The notes under the pieces are model-generated. The model ran no database searches. It was not told where the DNA came from and worked only from the letters and a program-made list of their open reading frames with translations. The translations under genes were made by a program, and so were the position numbers. From positions 1 through 24,623 of the forward strand of contig DJVY01000035.1 of NCBI GenBank assembly GCA_002440885.1: a stretch of 24,623 nucleotides of DNA, in the 5' to 3' direction. Positions within the stretch are counted from its first letter, which is position 1; every line of letters starts with the position of its first letter. Positions 1 to 7,705 of the stretch are shown piece by piece. The DNA comes from Bacteroidales bacterium UBA6244. GTDB taxonomy: Bacteria > Bacteroidota > Bacteroidia > Bacteroidales > F082.

Positions 1-171
1 AGGTTCACAAAGAAAATTACTGAATAGGAATGGAATCTGTAATTAACAGCTTATCAACGTCATTTATGTTTGACACCAATTTAATTGTCTGATTTTCACT
101 AATTAAGTTTAACTGCGAAACTTGAGTAAACTAAAAAAAGCCCCAACCTGCTCCATCTCTCCGAGGAGGGC

Positions 172-206
172 ACGAATAAAAGTGAAAGAACGAATAATTT
201 ATTCGT
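172..206. repeat. ACGAATAA palindromic repeat
   Basis: ACGAATAA occurs at 172-179 and again at 190-197, where it is followed by one base and its exact reverse complement TTATTCGT (199-206), giving a perfect 8-bp inverted repeat. It lies downstream of the LRR gene and has no T-run, so it is not a clear terminator. The rest of 1-269 is AT-rich and I see no gene in it. Confidence 0.6.
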
Positions 207-212
207 ACAACT

Positions 213-230
213 TGTCTGCCTGAGGCGTGA
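213..230. repeat. Diverged copy of the 9948-9970 repeat arm
   Basis: These 18 bases match 9951-9968 at 15 of 18 positions, with the core GCCTG-A/T-GGCG. That core can itself fold into a small hairpin. Finding the same unit in two unrelated intergenic regions points to a dispersed short palindromic repeat family. Confidence 0.5.
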
Positions 231-269
231 TTCGTGGCAAAACATAAAAATGCTTGCTTATTTTTGGTA

Positions 270-2903
270 TTAGTAGAAAATCACTTCGGCCTGTGGGTGT
301 TCCGAAATAAATTCATTCACTTTTTTTTGCTTTAATGGCGTATTATAGCATTGCAGCAATTTTATCCCTTTCAATCCGCTGATCGGTTTAAGGTTTTTGA
401 TGCGGGTATTGCTTATGCTGAGTTCTTCTAGTTGTGTTAAGTTACTCAGATACTTCAGTGTTTGAACTTTTGTACCCGACAGGTTCAAACCAATAAGCTG
501 CGTTAGTTCTTTTAAAGGTTCCACGTTTTCAACCGGCGTGTTTTCAAGATTCAGTTTTTTAAGCTGCTTCATTTTTATTAAACTACCTATATCTGCAATC
601 GGGCTTTGGGTGAGGCTTATTTCTGTAAGCCGCGGCAGCTCAGTTACAGGCGTCAGGCTTTGAACACCGGTGTTGTTCAAAACAAGTTTTTCTAATCGCA
701 GGAGCACGTTAAGTGGTGCAAGATCCTTTATTTCAGGATAATTGCTAATTTCAAAATGGGTTAAGTCGGCCAATTGCTGGAGCTCAACGTCAGAGGGACT
801 CTCAGGCACATCGAGTTGTTCGCGGAAAGCCTTGCGCCAGGTCGGGGATAAATAGTTCCACCACATGCGTAGTTTTTCGGTTTGATACACAACCACACAT
901 TCGGGCAAAGCGTTTTTCAAATTCATGGCCGCCTCCTGCCCTACCTCGCTCGCATCGCACAGAACTACGGTTAAGTTGCTGTTGTTGCTCAAAGGCATCA
1001 AATCGGCTATCAACGTATGATCAGCTTGCAGGGTTTTCAGGTTTCTTAACGCGGAAAGGGGAATTAAACTGTTGATTTGTGTGTTGTTAATACGCAAATT
1101 TTTCAGGTTATTAAGCCCTTCTACAGGACTCAAATCTGTTATGTCGGTGTGTTGCAGGTCAAGATCTTCTAACCGGTGCAGCATCGACAGTGGTTCAATG
1201 TTAGCGATGTCGGTATGATAAGCCAACGACAGTGATTGTTGGTTAATTAGCTGATGCAATTGCTCTTTGCTAACCGGTTCCGCCATTTGATAGGATTTCA
1301 AAAAAATCTGTTTCCAGGCGGCATCCAAATCGTTCCACCAACTCACCAGATGAGCGGAATTATAAACCACCAAACACCCCGGCTTTCTTTCCATAAAACG
1401 AGCGGCTTCCTCACGTGTAACTCCTGACCTGTCGCAATAAATCGTTCGGAGAACGGGCAAGTCGAGCAATGGAGTCAGGTTAGTTATCCCCGTAGCATTG
1501 CCCTGCAACACCGAAAGTGCTGACAAAGCAGAAAGTGGGGTGAGATCACGAACCTGTGTACTGTCAATATTCAGGCTCTGTAATGATGTAAGTTGAGCAG
1601 CAAATTGCAAATCGCTAACCGAAGAGGAAGACAAATTTAAATCGGTAAGTGCGGGCAGGTTGGTTAACCCGGAAAAGCTGGCAGGCTGCACATATTTAAG
1701 GCTAAGATACCTAAGATTAGACAATCCGGCCAATGGTGACAGCTCCGAAAACGGAACTCCGTCCAGGTTAAGCTCGGCAAGCCCTTTCAGGTTTGAAAGC
1801 ACATCGAGTCGGGCAATCTGGCTGTGGGCGGCATTCAGCTCATTCAGTTCGGTGAGGTACCGTAAGGGGTCGATACACGTCACCGGACAAGCTTCTAACG
1901 ACAAGGTTCTGAGCTTATTCAGGTTACGTATAGGGGTCAAATCGTCGATAAGTGTGTAGCTGATATCCAGATCGGTGAGTTCCGACATTTCGGCCAGAGG
2001 CTCAAGATTTCTGATCATGTGGTTGTGCGCGACAGAGAGGCTGCTTTGCGATCGGAAAACTTTTAATAATTTGTACAAGGTAGCCGCATCCACTGCAATG
2101 GTATCCGGAATTTGAACATATATCTGCTCCGCTGTTACTGTTGAGTCTGAGGTGTCGGAGTCAGCTGAATAGTCAAGAGAATCAGCAGGTGCGAAAAGGG
2201 AGTCGGGAACAAGCTTGCGAGCATACTTAAAGGTAACCAGACTGCTGTCGGTAAAACTCAAAATATGCATAAACGGCAAGGTGTCATAAACCAGAACCGA
2301 ACGGCCAAACACCTGTTTCCATGTGTTGCTCATGTTGTTCCACCAGTTACGGAGTTCCTCTTTTTCGTTTAACTTGGTGGTATAAATGCTGGCTATTTTT
2401 AAATCTTTGTTCTGCTGATCCAGGTTAATTTCGAAATAGCGCACCTGACTGTTGCTGATTGTATCGCCATTAACATTGATTCCCTGCAAGGAACGGTTGG
2501 TTGTTACCTTGAAATACACCTGGTTGTTTTGATTAATTTGCTGATCAACTTTCACAATATCGAATGAAAAACTAACCGACTTATAAAAGAACATAATATC
2601 TTTTAGGTAAGCCTGCACATCTTTGTTCAAGGGTGTTTGCCGATGTTCATCCAGGTCATCTTCAATTTGTGTTTCCTGATCGGGGAAAATTTTCAGGTAA
2701 CTGTCGTTGATAATAATGTCCTTTTCGGCAGCCACCTCACTGGCACTGCCAAGAAAATTTACAGTTCCTTCAAAATAGTAAACCATACGTTCGGCTTCCT
2801 GTCGGTAATTGTTGATCTCCGCCGGGTTGAGGGCCGTTTGTTGAGCCGAAAGTGGCAGAAACCAGAGGCTTGCAATGCAAAACAAAATCAGTTGGCGGTA
2901 CAT
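270..2903 (-). CDS. Secreted leucine-rich-repeat protein with three WWN modules
   Basis: An 877-residue exported protein of unknown function. Residues 1-21 form a signal peptide ending in LSAQ. Residues 25-183 are a non-repetitive N-terminal domain. After that a module recurs three times: a tryptophan-rich helix (W187-W188-N189 with W195; W522-W523-N524 with W530; W681-W682-N683 with W689), then a block of roughly 22-residue SDS22/internalin-like LRRs with the pattern LxxLxLxxTxIxDLxPL, closed by a P-x-x-x-V-x-x-Y motif. The protein ends exactly on the third closing motif (EVIFY). There is no T9SS sorting domain. The ATG lies inside the end of the upstream gene (16-nt overlap), so translation is probably coupled. 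LRRs usually bind proteins; the partner cannot be read from the sequence. Confidence is high for gene and architecture, low for role. Confidence 0.93.
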   Translation of the reverse strand: MYRQLILFCIASLWFLPLSAQQTALNPAEINNYRQEAERMVYYFEGTVNFLGSASEVAAEKDIIINDSYLKIFPDQETQIEDDLDEHRQTPLNKDVQAYLKDIMFFYKSVSFSFDIVKVDQQINQNNQVYFKVTTNRSLQGINVNGDTISNSQVRYFEINLDQQNKDLKIASIYTTKLNEKEELRNWWNNMSNTWKQVFGRSVLVYDTLPFMHILSFTDSSLVTFKYARKLVPDSLFAPADSLDYSADSDTSDSTVTAEQIYVQIPDTIAVDAATLYKLLKVFRSQSSLSVAHNHMIRNLEPLAEMSELTDLDISYTLIDDLTPIRNLNKLRTLSLEACPVTCIDPLRYLTELNELNAAHSQIARLDVLSNLKGLAELNLDGVPFSELSPLAGLSNLRYLSLKYVQPASFSGLTNLPALTDLNLSSSSVSDLQFAAQLTSLQSLNIDSTQVRDLTPLSALSALSVLQGNATGITNLTPLLDLPVLRTIYCDRSGVTREEAARFMERKPGCLVVYNSAHLVSWWNDLDAAWKQIFLKSYQMAEPVSKEQLHQLINQQSLSLAYHTDIANIEPLSMLHRLEDLDLQHTDITDLSPVEGLNNLKNLRINNTQINSLIPLSALRNLKTLQADHTLIADLMPLSNNSNLTVVLCDASEVGQEAAMNLKNALPECVVVYQTEKLRMWWNYLSPTWRKAFREQLDVPESPSDVELQQLADLTHFEISNYPEIKDLAPLNVLLRLEKLVLNNTGVQSLTPVTELPRLTEISLTQSPIADIGSLIKMKQLKKLNLENTPVENVEPLKELTQLIGLNLSGTKVQTLKYLSNLTQLEELSISNTRIKNLKPISGLKGIKLLQCYNTPLKQKKVNEFISEHPQAEVIFY

Positions 2904-3745
2904 ATCCTGAAGGTTTTAAGTAGTTCTTGTTTATCGTTGTCGTCGGCGTAAATCAAATTAGAAATCAACCAGCCCGAGTTCACATCATCGCGGTTGTAGT
3001 AGCTCAGCTCAAAATACCAGTTGTCAATTTGCAGGAAATGAAATTTTACCGTTTGTATTTCTTTAAATTTAAGCTGGTTGTTTTTCATCAAATAGAAAAA
3101 CAGAGTCAGGTAATCGGGGTGGTATTTTTGTGGGGCGTAATATTGAATGTGTACCGGATCTTCAAGCGCTTTGTGCAGGTTCATAAAATCCAGCTCATGG
3201 CTTTGCGGATGCAAAAAATACTGCTGCTGAATTGTGCTGTCGCCAAAAGGGAACAAACCGCTTAACTGGTTAAAGTACACATTGCTAAGCACCCATTTCG
3301 AACCCAGATTTTCCTTTTCCAGGGTCAGAAAAAGAACCAGATTGACCGTTTTTCCCTGAAAAACAAACTCAGCCGAGACCTCTGCAAACCAATTGGTATC
3401 CAGAAAGTTTAAAAAAACTGGACTTTGCTCCCGGGTTAGGTCTTCGATGAAATACTGCTGTAAGTTTCCGGCTGTTCGTTGATTGTATTTATCAAATAGC
3501 AAGGGCAGAAATTTTCGACGCAAGTCGTTGTTGCGGTAGTTTTTATCTTTTTTGTTGAGGGCTTTCCCATACTGATCCTCCTCCATGTTAAACCGTTTGA
3601 TAAACTGTCCTACTTGCTTGTTCATCGCGTACAGGGTAGTTTCGTCGTCGGAAAGGCCACCGGGAGTAAGCGTTTGCGCTGGTAGCGTAAAACAAAAAGC
3701 TGTTGCTAAAAAAAACCACAAAACGGCATGAAACCAGTTTTTCAT
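2888..3745 (-). CDS. Exported protein of unknown function, first gene of the LRR operon
   Basis: I do not recognise this family. The frame is open to 3787, but the start is placed at the ATG at 3745. That choice gives a clean signal peptide (MKNWFHAVLWFFLATAF, cleavage near LPAQ) and sits 17 nt after a TAnnTTTG box at 3762-3769. The mature part is about 260 residues, rich in aromatic residues, with alternating hydrophobic segments suggesting a soluble mixed alpha/beta periplasmic domain. There is no lipobox, transmembrane segment or sorting domain. Its end overlaps the LRR gene by 16 nt, so the two are very probably co-translated and may act together in the periplasm or at the surface. Confidence 0.85.
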   Translation of the reverse strand: MKNWFHAVLWFFLATAFCFTLPAQTLTPGGLSDDETTLYAMNKQVGQFIKRFNMEEDQYGKALNKKDKNYRNNDLRRKFLPLLFDKYNQRTAGNLQQYFIEDLTREQSPVFLNFLDTNWFAEVSAEFVFQGKTVNLVLFLTLEKENLGSKWVLSNVYFNQLSGLFPFGDSTIQQQYFLHPQSHELDFMNLHKALEDPVHIQYYAPQKYHPDYLTLFFYLMKNNQLKFKEIQTVKFHFLQIDNWYFELSYYNRDDVNSGWLISNLIYADDNDKQELLKTFRICTAN

Positions 3746-3761
3746 TGTTGAAAGATTTTGG

Positions 3762-3769
3762 CAAAAATA
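3762..3769 (-). promoter_or_regulatory. Promoter -7 box of the LRR operon
   Basis: TATTTTTG on the minus strand matches TAnnTTTG exactly. Transcription would begin near 3755, giving a leader of about 10 nt to the ATG at 3745. A TTG lies about 22 nt upstream as a possible -33 element. A perfect 10-bp palindrome, TCTGTACAGA (3821-3830), lies about 50 nt further upstream and could be an operator. Confidence 0.65.
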
Positions 3770-3934
3770 ATGCATTCCATCAAACAAAGGACAAGGTGAG
3801 CAGGTGGGTTTGTATAATGGTCTGTACAGAGTTAGTTATTAACTTATTGCTTGCATAACAAACGATATTTCTTACCCGACAACATGCTTTGATACACAAA
3901 ATGCTATTTAAATACGCTAAAAAACTTGTTGGCA

Positions 3935-3983
3935 AGCGAGGGGCTTTACCGCCTCGCTGTGGTAGTACGCCCTTTCAGGGCTT
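3935..3983. repeat. Solitary REP-like double hairpin
   Basis: Two adjacent GC-rich hairpins in an AT-rich spacer: AGCGAGG (3935-3941) pairs with CCTCGCT (3952-3958), and GCCCT (3969-3973) pairs with AGGGC (3977-3981). GC-rich paired palindromes of this kind resemble REP elements mobilised by IS200-like RAYT transposases. No transposase is present here, so this would be an isolated copy. Confidence 0.5.
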
Positions 3984-4231
3984 GGAGCAAAGCAGCCCAT
4001 CGCTAAGGCATTTGATACAAATCTATGCATGTTATGAACTACACTCTGAATAAGAACCTTAGAAGCAAGCCTATGCTCCAGGAGCAAAAAGGAGACGCTT
4101 GTTTGTTTACAAAAGATTGTGCGCTACGAGCCATAGTTTTTTCGTAATGATCTTAGGCTGTTGGTTTCTCGACATGTTTAGCCAGTAAAGGTTAAGCTAA
4201 TTTCGAGTTATTGAAAGAGCCATTCTTCCCC

Positions 4232-4256
4232 GCAGACTATTATCTCAGAAGTCTGC
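4232..4256. repeat. Intergenic hairpin
   Basis: GCAGACT (4232-4238) is the exact reverse complement of AGTCTGC (4250-4256), with an 11-nt loop. There is no adjacent T-run and no known role. Confidence 0.4.
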
Positions 4257-4277
4257 CTACTCCTTCCCTAACAAATA

Positions 4278-4306
4278 AAGAGGCTGCCCTTATGAAGCAA
4301 CCTCTT
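4278..4306. terminator. Orphan terminator-like hairpin
   Basis: AAGAGG (4278-4283) pairs with CCTCTT (4301-4306), extended inward by TGC/GCA after one mismatch. Read on the minus strand it is followed by TTATTTG, a weak U-tract. No gene on either strand ends next to it, so it may remain from a lost gene or end an unannotated transcript. Confidence 0.4.
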
Positions 4307-4419
4307 CCAAAAACCAACAATTATGAAATAAGCAGAATCAATCATCAAAAAGTCAATTGGCCTCTATTTTGCATTTTCTGATTCTGACACAAAACTACAA
4401 CAAGCGCAGCGGTGGGGCT

Positions 4420-4457
4420 GTTAACCAAGATTAACAAGTGTTAAAGAAAGTTAAAAG
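4420..4457 (+). promoter_or_regulatory. Four TTAA boxes at exact 10-bp spacing, putative response-regulator operator
   Basis: TTAA begins at 4421, 4431, 4441 and 4451, so all four half-sites fall on one face of the helix. OmpR/PhoB-family regulators bind tandem direct repeats at about 10-11 bp spacing. The array ends 27 nt before the -7 box of the kinase gene, where an activator would sit in place of the -33 contact. A matching array lies before the gene at 13378-14370. That the regulator at 5929-6618 binds here is inference. Confidence 0.6.
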
Positions 4458-4481
4458 CTGAATATCAAAGGGTTGAAGAGG

Positions 4482-4489
4482 TATTTTTG
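4482..4489 (+). promoter_or_regulatory. Promoter -7 box of the sensor kinase/regulator operon
   Basis: TATTTTTG matches TAnnTTTG. No TTTG or TTG lies at the usual -33 spacing, which fits a promoter that depends on an activator at the phased boxes. Predicted transcription starts at about 4494-4496, on or beside the ATG at 4494. The mRNA is therefore either leaderless or begins translation at the ATG at 4512. Confidence 0.55.
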
Positions 4490-4493
4490 CTGT

Positions 4494-5918
4494 ATGAACA
4501 AATGGACCACCATGCTTTTTGTATTGCTTGTTACCGCAGCCACTATCGGGTTGATGGTCATTCAGGTATATTGGATCAGGGATGCCGTGAAACTGAAACA
4601 GGCGGTCTTTGTGAGGGACGTAAAACAAGCTGTTAACCAGGTAGTTTTTGAAATCGACAAAATCAAACTGGAAGAGCGAGTGAAGGAGCAACGCAGGTAT
4701 TATGAAGAAAACCTGGGCTTGTTTCGAACCTACGACTCTATTAATCAGGTGCTTTATCAGAATTACAAAAACCTGCGATCGATTAACGATATCGACCGCT
4801 TCATGCGCAGCACCGACATGGCCTCTAAAATGTATAAACAGCTTACTTTCAGCTACAACCGACAAGAACCCGGAAATTTTTACTACAACAACAAAACCCT
4901 GATCGACTCGCTCATAGCCCGCTCGTTGAAATCGAAACAAATACATGCCTCTTTCGAGTTTGGCATCTTTAGTCCGGCTACCAACTCAATGATTCTGCAA
5001 AAAACAGGGAAATATCCAAAAGAATTACTGAGCGAAAGTTTCGTCTTCGATCTGTCGCCAATGGGTTCTTTGTTCGCCTATCCCAACAAACTCTTCCTGT
5101 ATTTCCCCAACGAAAAAACCTATATCATCAGTCAGCTGTGGGTCATGCTGATTGTATCCGTGCTCTTGTTTTTAATCATCATCGCGGCCTTTTCGTTTAG
5201 CACCTATACCATCTTCCGGCAAAAACGCTTGTCGGAGATGAAAAATGACTTTATCAACAACATGACCCATGAGTTTAAAACACCCATTTCGACCATTTCG
5301 CTCGCCTGCGAAGCGTTAAAAGACACAGATATCCCTAAAAACGAGGCGATTTACGATTCGTATATAGGCATGATTAATGAAGAAAACAGCCGTCTTTCGA
5401 GTATGGCCGAACAGATTCTTCAAACAGCCGTAATCGACAAAGGCCAACTGCGCTTGAGGAAAGAAATGCTGAATATGGACGATATCATCAGGGCGGCAAT
5501 GGCCAGCAAATCGATGGCTTTGTCGGGCAAGAATGGTACCATGGACTTCAGGGCGGAAGCCACAGCTACCATGATGTCTGGCGACAAAGTTCATCTGACA
5601 AACCTAATTATCAACTTATTAGACAACGCCATAAAATACTGTATCGAGCCGCCTAAGATTGTTATTTATACCGAAAACAAAGGACATCTGCTGCTCATTA
5701 AAGTTCAGGATAACGGAATTGGCATCAGCAAAGCCAACAGAAAAAAGATATTTGAGAAATTATACCGCGTACCAACCGGAAACATTCATAATTTTAAAGG
5801 ATTCGGGCTGGGGTTGAGCTATGCCAAAGCCATTGTGGAATTGCACGATGGGCAAATTTTCGTCGACTCAGAACTCGATAAAGGCAGTACCTTTACCATC
5901 CAGTTTTCTTTAAACTAA
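4494..5918 (+). CDS. RprX-like sensor histidine kinase
   Basis: Inner-membrane kinase that would phosphorylate the regulator encoded 10 nt downstream. The frame is open from a TTG at 4473, and residue numbers here count from that TTG; the first ATG is residue 8 (4494). Order: transmembrane helix about 13-34, periplasmic sensor region about 35-220, second helix about 221-246, HisKA with phospho-acceptor H266 in MTHEFKTPIS, then HATPase: N-box NLLDNAIKY (N385), G1 DNGIG (413-417), F-box around IFEKLY, G2 GFGLGLSYAK. All catalytic boxes are intact. The periplasmic region has no family I recognise, so the signal is unknown. The layout and the YWIRDAV segment after helix 1 resemble Bacteroides RprX. 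The phased TTAA boxes upstream suggest autoregulation. Confidence 0.95.
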   Translation: MNKWTTMLFVLLVTAATIGLMVIQVYWIRDAVKLKQAVFVRDVKQAVNQVVFEIDKIKLEERVKEQRRYYEENLGLFRTYDSINQVLYQNYKNLRSINDIDRFMRSTDMASKMYKQLTFSYNRQEPGNFYYNNKTLIDSLIARSLKSKQIHASFEFGIFSPATNSMILQKTGKYPKELLSESFVFDLSPMGSLFAYPNKLFLYFPNEKTYIISQLWVMLIVSVLLFLIIIAAFSFSTYTIFRQKRLSEMKNDFINNMTHEFKTPISTISLACEALKDTDIPKNEAIYDSYIGMINEENSRLSSMAEQILQTAVIDKGQLRLRKEMLNMDDIIRAAMASKSMALSGKNGTMDFRAEATATMMSGDKVHLTNLIINLLDNAIKYCIEPPKIVIYTENKGHLLLIKVQDNGIGISKANRKKIFEKLYRVPTGNIHNFKGFGLGLSYAKAIVELHDGQIFVDSELDKGSTFTIQFSLN

Positions 5919-5928
5919 TACAAACACC

Positions 5929-6618
5929 ATGGAAAAGAAAATTAAAATACTTCTTGCAGAAGATGACAAAAATTTAGGAAACATCCTGAAAAATTACCTT
6001 GAAGCAAAGGGATATCCAACCGTGCTGAGCGAAGATGGAAAAATTGCGCTTGAGAATTTTAAGCGCGAAAATTTTGATTTTTGCGTGTTAGACATCATGA
6101 TGCCGGTAATGGATGGGTTCACCCTCGCCACGAAAATCAGAAAACTAGACCAGGAAATTCCTATTCTGTTTTTGTCGGCGAAAGCCATGCAAGAGGATAA
6201 ACTTCATGGTTTTGAGGTAGGGGCAGACGACTACCTGACTAAACCTTTCAGCATGGAAGAGTTGCTCGTTCGGATAAAAGCCATCCTGCGCCGAAGCAAT
6301 ACACCGGGAAGCAGCGATGTTTCACTTTTTAAATTTGGAAGCTTTTCGTTCGACTATAACCGGCAATTACTTAGCTCCGGAGGCGAGCCTCAGAAGTTGA
6401 CATCCAAAGAAGCCGAACTACTTAAACTGCTTTGCGAAAACATGAACAATGTCCTCGACAGAACCATCGCGCTGAATAAAATATGGTTCGACGACAGCTA
6501 TTTCAACGCCCGGTCGATGGACGTGTACATCACCAAACTTAGAAAATACCTGAAAGACGATCCAAAAGTGGAACTGATAAATGTTCATGGGGTGGGTTTT
6601 AAACTTGTCGTCGACTAG
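5929..6618 (+). CDS. RprY-like OmpR-family response regulator
   Basis: A 229-residue DNA-binding regulator, the expected partner of the preceding kinase. The receiver domain (about 6-120) has the acidic pocket E11-D12-D13, phospho-acceptor D55 in VLDIMMP, switch S83 and K105 in LTKPFSMEEL. The winged-helix domain (about 135-228) has the OmpR/PhoB ending with a recognition helix around RSMDVYITKLRKYLKDD. Length and order are normal for the family. The ATG follows the kinase stop by 10 nt, with an A-rich leader and no Shine-Dalgarno. The family binds tandem half-sites, which fits the arrays at 4420-4457 and 14448-14482. The gene converges on the T9SS protein gene with 25 nt between them and no clear terminator. 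Confidence 0.96.
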   Translation: MEKKIKILLAEDDKNLGNILKNYLEAKGYPTVLSEDGKIALENFKRENFDFCVLDIMMPVMDGFTLATKIRKLDQEIPILFLSAKAMQEDKLHGFEVGADDYLTKPFSMEELLVRIKAILRRSNTPGSSDVSLFKFGSFSFDYNRQLLSSGGEPQKLTSKEAELLKLLCENMNNVLDRTIALNKIWFDDSYFNARSMDVYITKLRKYLKDDPKVELINVHGVGFKLVVD

Positions 6619-6643
6619 TTTCTGATCCTTAAAAGCGACCTGG

Positions 6644-7522
6644 CTATGGAATCAACACTTTTTTGGTGATCCGCTGTTGCGCTGATACTACCGTTACCAT
6701 AACCAATCCGGGTTTGAGATTGCGGCTGATCAGTGCTTTTGATTCTGATGTTGAAATCCTTTCCAGCACGCGGCCTCCCATATCAGTAACCGTTATCACG
6801 TTGTGATTTCCAACAAGACCGTCAATAACCAAAGCATTCGTGCTAGGTGAAAGATAAATGACGAGGTCGTCCTGACTCAATTCATTGGTACTTGTGGTGA
6901 GCAGGTAACACGAGCCAAATTCAGGATTCTGAAAACGGAGCAACTCATCTTCTTCCGAACACAGCAACACGTATAACCCACATAACCCGCCAAAAATATC
7001 GATCCCGCTGTTTATTACTCCGGCCATGCTACCAACTCCGCGCAGCCAGGTTTCACTGTTTCCTGGATATTCAACACAGTCGAGTGTCCATTGTTCGATA
7101 ACCCCATTTTCGGCAGCCACCGAATCAACCGATGCGAGCACAAGGTGCACCATCTCCTGCCCCCGGCTGTTGTCAATTTGAACTGTATCACCCGGTTGCA
7201 GGTTGAAATCGTAAATTAATCCTTCTTCCTGATAAAGTTCACGAAAATACACCCGGCCTTCCTCCTCACGGATAAAAGCGCCGAAAAAATCCCACCGATC
7301 GCCATTGGCATCCAACGAGATCATGACTTTTTGATAGAAAACTCCATCGACAATGGTATCGCCCTCAAAACGGTAAAACTGCGTAGAGTAAGCATTTCCC
7401 CAAGGCTGACAATGAATTTGAGCTATCGACCAGCTCTTGTTAACGTCAACGATTTCCTGCGATAACAAGCTAAAAGGCAACATCAGGAAAAAAGCAAAAA
7501 ATAAGCGTTTGGCAGCAATCAT
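6644..7522 (-). CDS. Secreted protein with T9SS type A C-terminal sorting domain
   Basis: A 292-residue exported protein of unknown function. The frame is open to 7753, but the ATG at 7522 is chosen because it begins a signal peptide (MIAAKRLFFAFFLMLPFSLLSQ), lies 24 nt after a TAnnTTTG box (7547-7554), and avoids overlap with the divergent kinase gene. The mature region (about 22-215) is acidic and rich in aromatic residues, with no domain I can name. The last 75 residues look like a type IX sorting domain: short strands, a GGRVLERI segment, LKPGLVMVTV, and a basic end KKVLIP. The usual PNP motif is replaced by LSPSTN, so the domain is somewhat degenerate. It would carry the protein to the cell surface or medium. 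Confidence 0.88.
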   Translation of the reverse strand: MIAAKRLFFAFFLMLPFSLLSQEIVDVNKSWSIAQIHCQPWGNAYSTQFYRFEGDTIVDGVFYQKVMISLDANGDRWDFFGAFIREEEGRVYFRELYQEEGLIYDFNLQPGDTVQIDNSRGQEMVHLVLASVDSVAAENGVIEQWTLDCVEYPGNSETWLRGVGSMAGVINSGIDIFGGLCGLYVLLCSEEDELLRFQNPEFGSCYLLTTSTNELSQDDLVIYLSPSTNALVIDGLVGNHNVITVTDMGGRVLERISTSESKALISRNLKPGLVMVTVVSAQQRITKKVLIP

Positions 7523-7546
7523 AGTAATGGTGTTAGTGCAGAGCGA

Positions 7547-7554
7547 CAAAAATA
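7547..7554 (-). promoter_or_regulatory. Promoter of the T9SS cargo gene
   Basis: TATTTTTG on the minus strand, with TTTA (minus strand, 7573-7576) 18 nt upstream as a near -33 TTTG. The predicted start near 7540 gives a leader of about 18 nt to the ATG at 7522. Confidence 0.7.
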
Positions 7555-7655
7555 CGCACAACAGCGCCTGTTTAAAGGCCATTATCTTGTCCTTTTGTGT
7601 GATATATTGCAGAATTAACACAAAAAAATGCGCCAAAATGGAAAAAATAAAAGAA

Positions 7656-7682
7656 TTGCACCCCCTTAATTTCATATCTTTA
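7656..7682 (+). promoter_or_regulatory. Promoter of the LytS-type kinase gene
   Basis: TTG (7656-7658), a 16-nt spacer and TATCTTTA (7675-7682), one base off TAnnTTTG. The predicted start is near 7689, about 17 nt before the ATG at 7706. It diverges from the promoter at 7547-7554. Confidence 0.55.
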
Positions 7683-7705
7683 CGCCTTCCAAAGCTCCTG
7701 ATTTC

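Larger units (their letters stand above)
3770..4420. other. Long intergenic region without a recognisable gene
   Basis: About 650 nt between the divergent LRR operon and the sensor kinase. It contains several hairpins, annotated separately (3935-3983, 4232-4256, 4278-4306), plus the small palindrome GCTCCAGGAGC near 4075-4085. No open frame looks genuine; the longest short one (4025-4147, 40 codons) has no supporting signal. The region may hold decayed sequence or unrecognised small RNAs. Confidence 0.6.

Noticed and set aside
1660..1959. 99-codon frame antisense to the LRR gene
   Set aside because: A shadow of the repetitive LRR codons on the opposite strand, with no independent signal.
4025..4147. 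40-codon open frame in the long intergenic region
   Set aside because: No promoter, signal peptide or recognisable motif; chance length for this composition.
4473..4493. TTG-initiated N-terminal extension of the sensor kinase
   Set aside because: The extension contains the promoter -7 box and is not needed for the first membrane helix.
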